From contig NW_019091361.1 of assembly GCF_001949145.1 (NCBI RefSeq), forward strand, positions 3,355,359-3,419,358: 64,000 nt of DNA, in the 5' to 3' direction. Of the stretch, positions 47,801-62,800 are shown piece after piece. Position 1 is the first letter of the stretch. The number at the start of each line of letters is the position of its first letter. The notes under the pieces are model-generated. The model was not told the origin of the DNA. It saw nothing but the letters and a program-made list of their open reading frames with translations, and made no database searches. The position numbers and the translations under genes are program-made. This DNA is from Acanthaster planci (lineage: Eukaryota > Echinodermata > Asteroidea > Valvatida > Acanthasteridae).

Positions 47801-50800
47801 GCGTATTGTTTATATCCAATGTACTGTAGGATGCCACCCCTCGCCCTGTGTGTACAGATTACCAGGGTGTGTGCACATGTACTGTGCATGTCACTAGGTC
47901 CTCAAATGCAGAGTGGTCCACCGTACAGTCCGGAATCTGTCAACTTAAAAAACACATGTACATGTTGGAATCTGATGGGAGGGCGAGCCAGGTTAACAGA
48001 GTGTTGGGCAGGCAGGGGGGACAAGCAAGGAGTGGGTTTGGAAACAAGACCTACCCTGAATACATGTATGTCTTGACCTTGTCTAATGTCCTTTCAACAC
48101 ACAGCCAATCAGATATTCAGGAGGAACGAAGAGAAAGGTGATGTACAAACATCTTTCAGTGTTCATATGAATTGGCATCAGTACCGGTAGCATCCACCCC
48201 CTGATGATTTCAATGGCCTCATCCATGCTTTGCTTTGCTTTGCTTTTTTTGGTTGCTACCTTCCCCATTTTTTCAAGTTGACTAGAGTGCAGAGAGGAGT
48301 CACATGCATGTGAATGTTGTTGTCCCTGTTTATCTTGTCCTCAACTCCAGTGTTATCCTCGTGTGACACACTGACATCATTGCATGCTTAAGTTTCACGT
48401 CCGTGTCATGCGCTTGCTTTTGCATGGTGAACAGAGAAGGTCTTCAAATAATTACAAGACAAGGATATCATCATTCTCAGTGTACAGTACCTGTGCATGA
48501 AGTTAAAAGTGCTACACGTGTACAGGAAGTACATGTACAGTGTACTGTTTAGGGTATGTTGTTCATGCATGCCACATTATTACATTGTACATCAGTATGC
48601 CACATTATTACATTGCACATGGTATATGTACCATACTCTGTATTTAATTGTCCCGTGACAAAATAAAAGAACAGAAGGTGTTGAAGCCATTTAGCAAAAC
48701 ATGTACATGTACATGTATGCGGGCCACATAGACCTTACCATGATGCTGCCATGTTTGTCTTGTCCCCTTTAGCCCCGTTGGCAATACCGATAGTAATACA
48801 ACTTGATAAAAGCCAAAAGACTACGTTTTCTTTCAGCCTCCTTAGTTGAGTTACATTGCGTAGAATGGTAGAAAAGCAAGATGGCTGCCCCATGCCAGAG
48901 GTCTATATCGGGGTTATGAAATCTCTTGCTTTGTCATTCATGTCCTGCATACAGTGCATGTGTTATAGTTGACGGATGGAATCACAACATCAGTAGAAGC
49001 GTGTTAGTACACATTCAGAAATGATGTACATCTCATGAAACTGCTTTTCAGAGCCAGGCAAACACATCTGAAACAAGCTCTCATGGCGGGATGCAGTCTG
49101 GATCGAGTTGTATTTGTACAAATTGCCATGGCTTTGCTATCAAATTAGAGTTTCTGTTTTGATGAGGATGTATCTTACAAACATGGATGATGACGTTCAT
49201 GTATATATTTTACACAAATTTCCACATTATTGCAGGCTTTGAGCTCAGTCAGTCATTTTTTGGTGCATGCATGTAGCCAGCATCCAACCTTTCTGCTTCT
49301 TTGTTTAAAATACTTAACGCTGATTTTCAAGCTATTTTTCAAATGTTCTTTATCTTTGTGATATTTAATGCGCACGGATGCAAGATGTTCATTTTAATTT
49401 TATTTCATTTCTCGGGAAAATCGAGTTACAATGAACAAATACAAACACAATAAGATGAGAAAATAATAATTACAAAGAATATTCCAATCAGCCCCCGAAG
49501 GATTGCCCAAAAGAAATAAATTCTGTCAAAGGGGCTCTCCAAACTACATGTAATTGAAATGAATACAAAAGGTATATACACCTATGATAAATAATTATTC
49601 TCCGATAAAAGGAATTTAGAATAAAGAATAAAATAAAGAATACAGTTCTGCATAAAAAAAGTAAGTGTAATTCTGCAAGTAGTCAAGATGTCTGAAAAAT
49701 CATTCTCAAAGTTATGTCCCCTGTCTTCTCAGAGAACCCTAATGTGATCTTTCTTGTCTGGAACTACCATACATGTACATGTACCGGTAACTGATCATTT
49801 TTTGGTAATTGAGTGGTTCATTGTGACTGACCACCTTGTACGTACAGTTGAAGGGGGCTTCAGGCAGGAACTTGCACTAAATTAAAAGCTTACTTGTTCT
49901 GTCCTAAGTATCTCAGGCTTTTATCAGCCAGGTGTCATCAGGCAGAGAAAAAGTTACATTTGTTGCGTGTAAGGAACATGTAGCTTGTCGCATGGCCCCT
50001 GGCTTAAATACATGGTGATGCAATTAAAAATGTAATAGTCTAGTTGATTGAAGGAGACTTTATCAGTAAAAGGCTGATGTACAGCAATTGTACATGTACA
50101 TGCACTGGTACGTGTACATTGTGTGATCGCCACTGTGATTGATGCCCTGAATTCAGGATTTGATCATTGCATTTCATGCGTGCAGGTGTATTGTATACAT
50201 ATGTGTACATGCACGTCTACATCGGTAAACATAAATGTGGAGTTTGGAAATTTACATGTAGTCCTGTGTGAAAGTCACTTCACCAAGTTGAATGTGATGA
50301 TTCTCTACTTGTGCATACATGTAGGAAGGACTGTACACTTGCCATTTACATTTGTAGCTAGCTCTTGCATGATTTTTTGTTTTAGATTTGTGTATGATAC
50401 CACATGAGTTAACCTTCCTCTTGCATTTTTTTAACGACAGAAACGGAACGTTCCCTGAAGGCCAACAACCGGGAGTATAATTCCCAGTTCAGATATGCTG
50501 TAAGTATCCAAATGTGTCCACGGTATTCTCTGCATGCCATCCAAATCACGAAAATCAGAATAATGCTGTTTTTGATTAAAACCAGAGAAAGAAAAAGAAA
50601 CACTCCTACATCAGCAGCACAGCAAAGCAGTCCTAGATACACATGTAAAACTGTGCATAGCATGGACATTTCCATGCACATGTACATATAAAACGTGCAC
50701 AGAAGTGAAATTAAATTGAGCTTTTGCAAGTTAAATCCAGAACCAGGGAGACGACTGCAATTTTTACTGCGTATTATGTTTTTGAATTTTTGTTATCTGT

Positions 50801-53800
50801 TGCTGCGTTGGTAAAGACTACATGTACTGGCACACGATGTACCGGTATATGGACCACTACATGTGCATGTGTACATGTACATTGTATGTTGCTGTCATCA
50901 CTTTGTGTACATGGACATGTACATGTATTCCATACATATATGTGCATTGTCTGTAGCTGATTATGGGTCAAGACATGCTAGCCATCCAGTTATGTAGGTG
51001 GCGTCAGTTTCCTTCTTGACGAGGTTTTTTTATTTTCACTGTCTGCGAAATGCAGAGTGGGTTGATAAGCCGTGTTTTCATTATTAAAGGTCGTCAACTC
51101 CCAGTAATTTGTGCAGGTTGCCATGGCAATGGAGAATGTGACCTGGTGATGAAGTGAGATGCTGCTTAGAACCTAACATGGGGGGAAAAGCATTACCGTA
51201 CTTGTGTTTGTGCAGGAAATGAAATTTAGCAGTGCATGTACGTTTACTGTTGCATGGACGCCAACTGGTTTAAATTGAAAAGCTGGGTATTTCACTGACA
51301 ACTCCACAGTATTATTTGATATGTACATGGAAGTAAAATGTGTCTACTTCCCAATGACTAGCGGTAATTCAAGCTTCTATAAACCACATGACACGGAGCC
51401 CTTTGAATTCATTCTAATTGATTTTTCTTCCCTTTTCCACTTTAACTTTTTCAGAACAATTACATCCGGACATCCAAGTACAACATCCTGACCTTCATTC
51501 CTGTCAATCTGTTTGAGCAATTCCTCCGCATTGCCAACTTTTATTTCCTGGTGTTGTTTATCATGCAGGTAAGAAACATGAAAATCAAACCAAAATTGGC
51601 ACAATATCGGTACCCCGCACACAGTACAATGTCTGTACATGTAAACAAATCCATTGACTATGGTAATGTTATCACTGATTCATTTGTGGTGGCCCCCGCC
51701 AATGGTGGTATGCATTTTGATCACTTCTGCACGGAGTCACTGTTCTGTGACAGTCGGTTCCTGTACAAAACCCCAACACACTGCTTTCTGCCAATAAAGG
51801 GCCTGGCCTTTGAAACATAGCTGGACTGCTGTGTTGGGTTTTGTGCCTCTTTGACAGAATTAGGAGACATTCAACATATACATGTATGTAGTATTAGATA
51901 CCGTCGCTCAGCAAGTGCCTGGGTTGAATTTCATGTGGCCAGCAGTACGTACATGTAAGCCCGGAAGTAAGCTAAGCGTGAAAAATATGTGTTTAACGAA
52001 AGTAAGTTATCAGCGGAAACACCATACTCTTACTACTTCTTCAGACAGGTTCCCTGTTGCTCTCTGCTGAGCACATACAGGTAAACTTGCAAACCAGTAT
52101 TTCTTGCTCAGCATCTCTGTGGAATTGGGCCCTGTTGGCCAAGAACTGCACCAGTGCGTGACGAAATCCCACTCCGGCCAAATTTGTTCATTTGTTCAAA
52201 TTTGTTGACCAGCAAAGACCAAAGTACATGTACATCATACCAACCGTACATGCCATTTTGGTAGGAGACATGTTACAATTGCATCAATTGTACAGCCCTT
52301 GAATGAGAACCGTCTGTTCAGCATATAGTGCGGTTGGTTGCAGTAATGGCTGTGTGGAAAGAAGTAGAGGGCGCTCTTCAAACATCTTCAGAGTGCAAAA
52401 CTTGCGCGAGGCAAACACCACCAGGCGTAGGCAAAGGGTAGTACTGGTGGAGTGCTCTCACCTTTTTGTTTTCTTGACCGAGGACATTTTGATCATGTAG
52501 CACATCACCATATGTGGCCGAATTCCGGGCTTGCAGCTTTGAATAACGCTTACATACATGTACACTGTATGCCAGTGACAGATGACTGTAGCTTGGCAGT
52601 GACTTCCGTAAACTTTAAATGCCTCTTTAAACACACATGGTGTGGAATTTGCTTTTGACAAATAAAAACATTTTGGTTATCATTGTAGTGTTGAAAATGC
52701 TGCCATGTCGTAAAAAGCACAGCGATAGTGGTTGTCCTATTCAGGAGTTAATCGCATCAACTTGTTTTGGTTTCATTTAACAGCTCATAGGGCCGATCTC
52801 TTCCTTGAATCCGGTCACCACTGGCCTGCCCCTTGTCTTCGTGTTGGCAGTCACAGCAACAAAAGATGGAGTGGATGACTTTGTGAGTAGTTGCGGCTTT
52901 TTATCAAGTCAATTCTCTCCCATTCCCTGCCCTTTGAGGAATTCTCGTGACATGTTACAGATTAGTAATCATTATTTCTCAGTTTAACCTTGTCACATGT
53001 GTGTGCAATGGAAGTGATTTACAGTTAATCAGTAAAATTTGTCTTGCTGAGTGTGGACGCTAACCCAGTATACATTAGAAACTGAAGTGATTTCTTAAAT
53101 TGCAAATGAAACTCTGCAATAAATGGAAAATGTGGAAGTGAAATAAAAAAGCTTTCATTTCCTGTAGTATCAAAAAGGAGAAAACTAACTTCTTAAGTGG
53201 TTAGCTACTTCCTTGATAGGGTGTACTGCCTTTTACTAGATAAAAGTCTCACAAAACCTTTCCATAATGTGTTGATGGGTCTGTCTTTCTTCCACTTCCA
53301 ATCTTATAGCAACGACACAGAAGTGACAGTTTAGTCAACAACAGGCAGACGGACATCTTGGTTGAAAACAAGTGAGTAAACAGTGACCCAAACTTAATAA
53401 TCATACATGTACATGTACATGGGTCATGAGTATTTCAAAGTCTGTCAATCTCTTCCTGTTTCCAAATTCAAGTAGGGTGTCAAAATCATCTTTGAGTTTT
53501 CTGATGTTGTTTTTTCTCAGCTCACGGGCATGCAACTTTTCTTTGACTCAATTGATTTCTAGTGGTTAAAGCTTTCTCTCAATTTTTTTCTAACTCACAA
53601 GCCTAAATTAAACAACCACTTGGAGGGCCTTATTTTCCGTCCGAGTAGAATCTTTATCTTTAAGTTTGAGAAATATCCCACTAGAATTGAAACGTCGGGC
53701 TCTCTGATTTTTTTTCGAGTGGTGTATTCAGCAAGTTTTTAAGTTGAACATATTAAAAAGCAACTGGAACAAGACTTGTGTTTGTTAGGTAACAAACACA

Positions 53801-56800
53801 GAGCTGTTTTGGTCACCCTTTTGGGGTGGAAACAAAATGAGGCTGAAATGGGTGGGAATCAAACCAAGGTCTCTAAGTACACATTTCTGCATTGAACCAT
53901 ATGGGGACTTGGGTTTGCCGCAACGAGTTTGGTCCATTCCAAGAAGCCTTGGGATGATGAAGTTACAGAGTAATCTTGAGTAAATGCATGTACGTACTCT
54001 ATGCGCAAGCAACATAAAGAATACACAATGTTGCGCTAGGATTGAATTTTCGAGGGAAGGACTATTGTTAGGGTTCTCTTGTCCTCACTGGATCATTCAG
54101 TGAACAATAAGACTAGTCAGACACCGTAGGTAATTGACTGCGCCCACTATCAAAGTCACATGACCTACTGGTACAGTGGGTATTACTCCCGTAACAAAGT
54201 GTGTTTAAGTGTTGTGTATCAAAAATAAAGCCAATTCTCATTTTAGTACTCGGCATATCAGTAGTCTGAGTACTGTACTGACCAAAAGCTGTAATTCTTT
54301 TCTGGTAAATGACACTTATGACAAACTTTGCTCTGAGGTGCACCTTGTTTGTTGATATCGTTGATATATAGCGGGCGCAATCTTCTAGTCAATCATTATT
54401 GGACAGTTCGTGATTGTGGGAGGTTAGCCAACTTTCTTCTACTTTGCTTCCCAAACCTGTCAAGGAGGACTATTTTCTGCAACCAACAGGGGTTGTGATA
54501 ATATACCACAGTGCAGGGATCTTCCTTGTGCCCTATGGTCTGTGCGTTGGAGAAGGCCAAAAGAGGACGTTGTGTGAAACAGAGTTAGTTGCTCATGCAT
54601 GCGGGTTTAACAAACCAAAATCATTCCTCTGAACACTTACAGTATACTTGTGTGTTTACTCACATAAATTATGCAGTACCCAGCGTAAATCCAATTTAGG
54701 TCTACTTGGTAGGCGTGCCAAGTTTGAGAAGCTCGACAAGGCCCAGAGAGGGCGTTATGCAAAGTAAGTAACGGTTGCTCATAGACCCAGCCAACACTTA
54801 TCTCCCAACAGTCTTTCCTCATTTGAATATACAATATGCAGCATAAATGCCATATACATGTAGGTCTATTTGGTAGGGGTGTCAAGTTTGAGAAAAGCAG
54901 CAAAGCCCAGAGAGGGCATTATGCAAAGAAAATAACGGTTGCTCATAGAACCTTACCAAGATATGCCTCGGAACAGTTGCAGTACACTTTTGTGTGCTTA
55001 TCTTGCATAGTGTACAGTATTAAGGTTTTTTTTTATACATATTCAAATTTAATAACAATTCATGTGATGATTTTGTCATGATGTAATTTTATATGATCTT
55101 TATTTGATGTTCTATCAAGCCTTTTGGGTTTATGTTGATTGTCATGATGTCATCGGGATCTCACAAAATTGCCCAGTAACATGGAAATCTACGTTCCCGA
55201 GCCAGAGGTTTTCCAAGAAGAATTTTGAAAAAAAAAAAATTTTGTTCAGGAGATACATTAAATAGAATGCTTAAATAAGGAAAATTAAAAAATTTATTAA
55301 AAACAGCTGATGACTTCATCATGACATCCCAGGTTTCTCATATAACAGGTCTTGGTTTGTGTCCATACCATGTTTCATTGTGGTCATACCTTTAGTTCCG
55401 GAGATATTGGCGGCCAAAATGTTCAACTTTGCCTGTCATGCAACTCTTGATGTCATCATGATGATGTAAGGATTTGGCAAGTAGTAATCTAACTATCTGC
55501 CAGGTTGGAAGGGAATTGGCCCCAAGACAAGGCCCAACATTGTGTGTATATGTACATGTAGAACAATCCTCTGTTATGTCAATGGGTAAAAGTGGAAAAG
55601 AAAAAAACAAAAACCAAAAAAACCAAGTAGATATTTTGGCCTTTGCCCAAAACATGTATTTAATGACTATTCTTGCTGTCCCCACTCCTGACCTTTGACC
55701 TTCAGGCTTACATCAACTCGGTGGCAGGACGTGCAGGTCGGGGACATCATCCGAATGGAGAACAATGAATTTGTTGCTGCTGACCTGCTGCTGTTATCGT
55801 CCAGTGAACCGCACAGCCTGGTGTACATTGAGACAGCAGAATTGGATGGGTGAGTAAAGGAGACTGTTTTGGATACCCCAACAACTGGGAATGACGTGAA
55901 ACATTTTAGGCGGTAATAACTGTTAAATTCTTTAAAAGATCCCAACAGAACAAGTCGAGGGCCGGTTTTCACACGCTTTGTTTTACACACATTACATCTG
56001 AATCGGGGGGACAGAAGGGTGTTGTGCGACAAGCGCCCCCTATGTTCAAACTCTTCTCATTCAGTCTTGTGTGGCGATGGCGTGCACATCCTTTGTTTCT
56101 TAGCTGCGTGAAGATGGACCACGATGAGTCTTCGAAACCACGAACAGCTGGCAAAAATTGATAATTTCAAGTGTGACTCTAAGTATTGAATCAGTAGTAT
56201 AATATTTTTCTTCTGCAGGACTTTCATTTGTCAGAAAAGGTAATTTTTGAGATGAAACCTGTTTTTAGGATAAACATTTTGTTTCAATTTGTTTACCTGT
56301 TATTCCTTTTTGACCTTGCCTTTCCAACTTTCTTGCCCGAATTTCTGTGGTATCGGTTGGTTGTGCATCTACATCTCCACGCTCTGTAAGTTTTGATCGA
56401 GCGTGCAGAATTTTTGACGCGTACGCGTACCAAACTCAATGGACAAACTTTGAATGGGACGCGTCACTCAGTTTTATAACGGTGCTGAAAAATGGTCATG
56501 TTGAAGGGAAGGATTTCCTTTAAACGACTACAGTCTGAAGGTGAGGCCTTTACACATAGTACATTTCAGAAAAAAACTCAGTGTTGAAGGTGGGAATTTT
56601 ACAAATTGAATCATCGTTATGCGTGGATTTTAGGGGTGTTAATTTGAGGAGATCACGGCGCAACGTGCGCATTATAAGCGTGTTAGCGTGCAGGATTCAC
56701 GGCAGGATCGAGAAGCAAACATGGGAATCCTTTTCTAGAATCTCCATGAAACAAAGGGCTGGTGTACGTATTGAAAATAGATCGAGTGCTCCAATAATCC

Positions 56801-59800
56801 TAGTAAATAATAGAAACACTGGAGATTGAAGCAATAAATGATACAGTTCCTTATGAACAACCCCTTTTGATGAATGGAATAGGCTCACAGGCCGTTTTAT
56901 GCACATCATGTGCAGACCCCTTCCGTCCCCCCCTGAATTGCGTATTTTTCAGCTCCTTATTTACGTTTCCGTGGTATGATGTTTTGATAAATATGGCCCA
57001 TGTGGCTCGAGAATTTTGTTTTCAAGAATTTAAAAAGTCAGCTTGGAGAGCATGCAGAGAAGAGTTGCTCTTAATCAGTTATGTACTGTTACTGATGGGC
57101 ATTAAACACTTGGGGTCAGATATGTTTTTGTCTGAAGTGAAGGAACAGTTCCAGTTGGCTAGAGTTAACAATGTCAAGTTGTATCCATGGTGTCAAAAAT
57201 ACACCTTACAGGTAACATATTGCTTTTACTATGTGTATCTATCTAGGGAGACAAATCTCAAGGTGCGCCAAGCGTTGCCTGAGACAGCCTTGTTGGGTGA
57301 AGATCTAGACAGATTCAAAAATTTCAAAGGTAAGCAGAAACCAAGTAACAAAAGAAATAATCCACATTCTTGCAAGATTTATTCTAGTGACCAGTAATAC
57401 TTCTGGATAGAGCCTGAAATGATACGGAAAATGAGCAAAAGAAGTAAATACAAAAATGAGTTCTCCTGTCCCATCATAAACTTTTAATAATTTCACTAAC
57501 AGAACCATACTTGCATACAGGTAAAGATCTTAATTTGAAGAACTTTTAAAAGCTGTTTTCAACCAGAAGCATCTCGATTTGACAGAACATACATCATGCT
57601 TACATTTTGTCTACAGCGGAAGTGAAATGCGAACCGCCCAACAACAAGCTGGATCGCTTTGAGGGGACGCTGACATGGGAAGGCGACAGCTTCCCGCTGT
57701 CTAACGACCAGATCCTGCTGCGAGGCTGCCGACTGCGCAACACAAAGTGGTGCTACGGCATCGTCATCTTCGCCGGCCGCGACACCAAACTGATGCAGAA
57801 CAGTGGCAAGTCTAAGTTCAAGAGGACCAGCATCGACCGCATGGTCAACAAGCTGGTGCTGGTGGTGAGTAGAGCAGCTGACAAGACCAGTGACAAGACC
57901 ATACCAGTCCTTGTATAGGTCCCGTCACAAGACCAGTAACAAGACCATAAAAGTCCTCTTATGAGTCCAGTCACAAGACCAGTCACAGGTCCCCACACAA
58001 GTCCTTTCACTCACCGAGTTACAGTTAGTTGTCAAGATAAACAGTGACGAAGGAATATTTTGCCACAGTTCATTTCAACAGCTTTTGAGTTGACTTGAAA
58101 CTTGATATGAGTGTACAACAGTGAAATGTTGCAGAAGTGATGGCTTTTTCTTCCAGTTAAACAGTTTGGTCCTCGCCGGCCTTGGCCGTCTTTCTTGGTA
58201 GTTTTCTTTTCAAGACAAATTGCTGTTGTCAAATGGGGTTTTTAACCTGTCCAAATCTCTGAGTCCTGACCCTTGGGTGGAGTTTGGAGTGGAGTTCTTG
58301 ACACAGGATTCTTATTCTTGCACTCGAATGGTGGGAACACGACCCAAGAACACTGTTCTCGGAACACAATCACACACCACCTCCTCGTGGGGGTTGCACA
58401 GGAATGTGCGGAAAAACTAGTGAGATTTGATTTTTGAACAGCCGCAAAAACTGGCGAGATGGCTTACAAAGCCAGAGACAATGGAAAGTTTTGCCAAATT
58501 AACATTGATAATTTTCCATAACACAGAAATGAATATTTCTTTTTAAATGGAAAAGAGTTTATCCCAGTTATCCAAACATTATCTCTAGAAGAATGTACAT
58601 GGTCTCCGCCGTTGCATGTTGCTTGCCACTGACTCTGATCGATGACCGGTTGTACGTTCCTGGCAATCGAGCAGCCGACCCTTGCACAACAAATCGAATC
58701 TGTTGATGAACGACGAGAACAAGCCGCCCGAACTCAGCCTTGGTTTCTTGGGCTTTATTTTGTTTGACAGATTTTCTTGATTCTGTTTGTGTTGTGTCTC
58801 ATCTGTTCCATCGCTTGCTCTGTCTGGGAAGCCAACTATGGCGATGTATTTCAGGTATGTTTTATAAATGTCGCACCCTGCAAGTATTTTTTAACATCTC
58901 AGTTGAATTAAATTCCATCCCATGAAAATCTGGAATATCGCAGCATACGTATGGGTAATTCTAGAAATTAGAGGTCCAAAAGTGTGACATTTTTGTGTCC
59001 CTGTTACATCTGCCCTTTGTTTTTTGACATGGAAATATCACCGGAATTGATTTAAACTATAACAATTTGTTTGGCTAGCAATTTGCATTAATTCATCTCT
59101 CTTGGAAATTAGAAAATGTTCTGAACTTACAAAATCACATGTCAGACACAAAAAAAACATGGACCCCTAATTTCTGGAATTACCCATATTGCTTGTTGTG
59201 AGACAGTGTGTTTGTGACATGGAAATTCAGTAATGAGGCTTTGGGTTCAACTTGCAGATTTTGCCAGAGCGTGAGATGAGCCCAACAAATTCAGTAATGA
59301 GGCTTTGGGTTCAACTTGCAGATTTTGCCAGAGCCTGAGATGAGCCTGTGACTTCTGGATTATCAGTTGCTATTTAATGAGCCAGGGTTTCCCCCGGGGG
59401 TGGGGGGGAGAGTGAGCATTAGGTGGTGAAAACAAATTATGATACAATCAAAGTACCTGCATCGATGGCACTTATTGCTGACCATGGTAGCAGGCCTTCT
59501 CATAGTACACAGTACATTGTACATTTACAAATGTACTCTTAATCTGCTCCATCTTAGATAAACTACTCTTGCATTCCGTATCCTTCTTTGCCAGTGAGAA
59601 CAATCTGAAACAGGAATAATTTTGCCCAAAGTTTTTGGATTTTATTTTTTGAAGGTTTTTTTGCTTTTCCACATTTTTTTTAGTGTGAGGTGGCAATATT
59701 GGACCCAAAAAAGCTGAAGTGGTCACTACAATGAGTGGGGTGGGCCACCTTATGTTTGGAAGGGCAGGGGAACCTAGCAAAGAGCCATGTAGCTCTATTT

Positions 59801-62800
59801 TTAGGGTATAAGCTCTATTCTTGCAGTTGGTTAGATTGGTTATTAGAACTGGAATACAGAACTTTTCCAAGCAGAATGTACTCAGTGAATCAGGTTGTCA
59901 GTCAAAGTGAGATTTGTATTGCATTAGATTTGCTTTTGGCTGATTTTGTTGCGGAGTGAAATATTTACTGCACAGTGTTTTGTAAGACAGTGCTGTGGTG
60001 TTCCCAGGGTTGTCACCTGGCCAAACTTAGTGTCGGGTAACATTTTAGCAAAGCGCAGTGAGAGGAGCTCTCGTAGGTTACGGCCTGGGGTTTAGGGGCC
60101 CCTTCTAGGGCTCCTAGTGTGCTCCAGGGGCAATGCCTCAGTGGGGGTAGAGGAGGCGGAGCCCCCCTAAAGTTCCAAGATTCTGGGGTTTTCAGGGGGG
60201 AAAATCAGGTTTTTGAGGAATGTTGCAAATCGTAATTTGTGTTTGTAAAATTTGGAATTATTCTTGTCACATCCTGAGCTTGAATTTGATTTTTACGATC
60301 AAGATTAGCTTCAACAGGTTCAGCTTCAGAGGCCATAGTGAGGGTAGCATCCCTGTCGTCATTATCCTCTCGTAATTGCTGCTTCCGAGAAATTTGTTTT
60401 CGAAGAAAAATTCCAACTTTTTTGCGCCTTAATTCTAGATTTCTTAATCTTTGTATGCTGTCTAGCTGTCAAAACACTGTGCTCTCAAAAACAAAAGGTG
60501 TTTCATGACCTTTCACCGGGCGAAGGCAGGTTCAATTATGAACAACATTTTGACAGTCGGTGCTAAAACATGACTGAGCACGCGCACGCATAATATGACT
60601 ACCATCGTTTTCCTCATACACAGACATCAATGTGAATTGTGTACCATGCATACAAGGTCCGAGAAAGCAAAAATCAGCTGATACTAAGCGTAAAATCTGC
60701 GTAAAAACCTACTCCTGCTGGAATGCGACTACACAATAAATATTTATTTGTGCGGTGGGGCTGTCAATGCTTGAAGTATCGGTGCACTCTGGAGCTGAGC
60801 TGTTGTGTATGTGCATATCTGTACATGTACACACATCACATGCATCGTGCATGTGTACGTATGTGTGTAGTTCAGGGCATACTGCAAGTGAAGCTGGTCT
60901 CACGTGTTGGGATATGGGGTTATATGGCCATCGTTGTGCATTTGTCATGTTTGTGCGTAATTTTAAGCTTACTTTGGTGTTTTTGCAGTTTAAAACAAGG
61001 AATTTGACACAGTAATATCTTAAAAATTGCTAAAGATGGGAACATGCGTGTACATGAGACATTTTTAGATATTTTAGAAATTTTACCAACTCGGGGAATG
61101 AAATATGTGCCGGGCGGTCAGGCTCAAAATTGCCCCAAGTGCCGGGTGGAGATTATGAGAGCTGGGCAGCGCAGCCCGCCGCCGCCTGGTGTACCTCCAA
61201 CCTTTGATGTTCCCTCTATATTATCTTACTGTTTTTGTTTCCTTAGGCGTACCTTCCTTGGGAATATGATAGTCCAGCAATTATTGCAACGCTGGTGTTC
61301 TTTTCCTATGTCATTGTGCTGAATACACTGGTTCCCATCTCACTATATGTCACGTAAGTCTTTATTGAAAGGCCATTATTATAGAATTAGTTGTAATGCA
61401 AGGTACCAGCTCTTGTGTGGGTTCACAAATTTGGGGAGGTTAGAAATGTTGTCTACCTGCATGTTTTACCATGATCATTGTCTTAGAATCATTGTAAATT
61501 TTTTTTCTCAATATTTTCAACGGTTATGAAGCTAAGATGCGAATTACATGTGTACATGTATATTATTGGATCATTTGTAATATCACAGACTTAAACTGTT
61601 TCATTAAATGTTTGTATGTCCTCCCTTAACAGATGAAACCAGAATGTAATTATTCAGGACGTATTTGACCTTTTGACCTTTCTCTGTTCTCCCTCCTGCT
61701 ATCCAGCGTGGAGTTGATTCGCATGTTTCAGAGTCTGTGGATTTCCTGGGACAAGGCTATGTACTATGCACCCAAGGACACGCCGGCAAAGGCAAGGTCC
61801 ACCAATCTAAATGAGGAGCTGGGTCAAATACAGTACGTGTTCTCAGACAAGACTGGTACCCTGACTCAGGTAGGCAGCCCCAGTGATCATGTTGTGTTTG
61901 TGTTTTAAGTAAGATCGAAGTTTGCATTGTTTAGCACTGTAGTAAATTACGGTTCAGTTTGTTGTGTTAGGACGGATATGAAGCTCCTCAAAAAAAGTGC
62001 AATTTTTCGATTGCTCTGTGGTTTTTACCCGCTTACAAACCACAGAACATCATGACCTTCAACAAGGCGTCCATTGCTGGCAGGAAGTTTGGAGAGCTGA
62101 AGGATGAAAATGGTGACGTGATAGAGATCACTGACGTGAGTTACCTATCATTTTATGGAACTTCATTTGGGGCATTTTACATGGTCATACTTACATGATG
62201 TAGCTGTATTCACTAGCTTGCCTGTGAATTATAAATGGCCTGTGATTTTAGTACCCTGTGCATTTTGTATTGTTTAATTAATTAAAGTTAATTACTTCAA
62301 GTAAAACGTACCCAACTCCCTACCCTTAGCTGACCTTTGACCACCACCACATAACCCCTGACTTCTTCTTATTATTCCATTTATTATATGTACATAACCT
62401 CTCTGGCTGTAAGTTAACCTTTATAGCCTTCCATCCCCCTGCAGCAAACCCCCTTGGTTGATTTTTCCAAGAACAACATGTACGAGCCCAGCTTCAAGTT
62501 CTACGACAAGAGTCTTCCGAATGCCATCGATAAAGGGGACCGGCACTGCTGGCTCTTCTTCCGCCTCTTGTCCCTGTGCCACACTGTCATGCCGGAGATC
62601 ATTGAGGGTAAGACCATCTTGCACCGTGGAACCCGGAATTGGAACGCATCTCATTTCTGAATTTTTTATCCATTTTCCAGAGCTGCTAACATTTTGCAAA
62701 ATGTTTGAGTTCACCTCCACGTCTTTTATCCCATGTAAATTCATTCACTTGAGGGAGATTTGAATATATTTACATGTGTTGGTGAAGAATGTTGCATTGA

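Larger units (their letters stand above)
44886..50440 (+). other. ATP8B intron 1 (about 5.6 kb)
   Basis: Holds the 59-bp palindrome copy C, dense TACATGTA clusters (for example 46727-46800, 48700-48720, 50085-50120), a 28-bp tandem duplication (48569-48624) and a short GCTTT repeat (about 48224-48246). No coding exon of another gene is evident. Confidence 0.6.

Noticed and set aside
48569-48624. CRISPR-like repeat
   Set aside because: Only two adjacent 28-bp copies without spacers in eukaryotic DNA; it is a plain tandem duplication.
56867-57397. 176-codon frame as a separate protein
   Set aside because: Only 57247-57329 is real coding (ATP8B exon 7); the rest is intron read-through.
60040-60200. 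Named DNA transposon in ATP8B intron 9
   Set aside because: It is GC-rich with local inverted words, but no consistent ends or target duplication could be placed.
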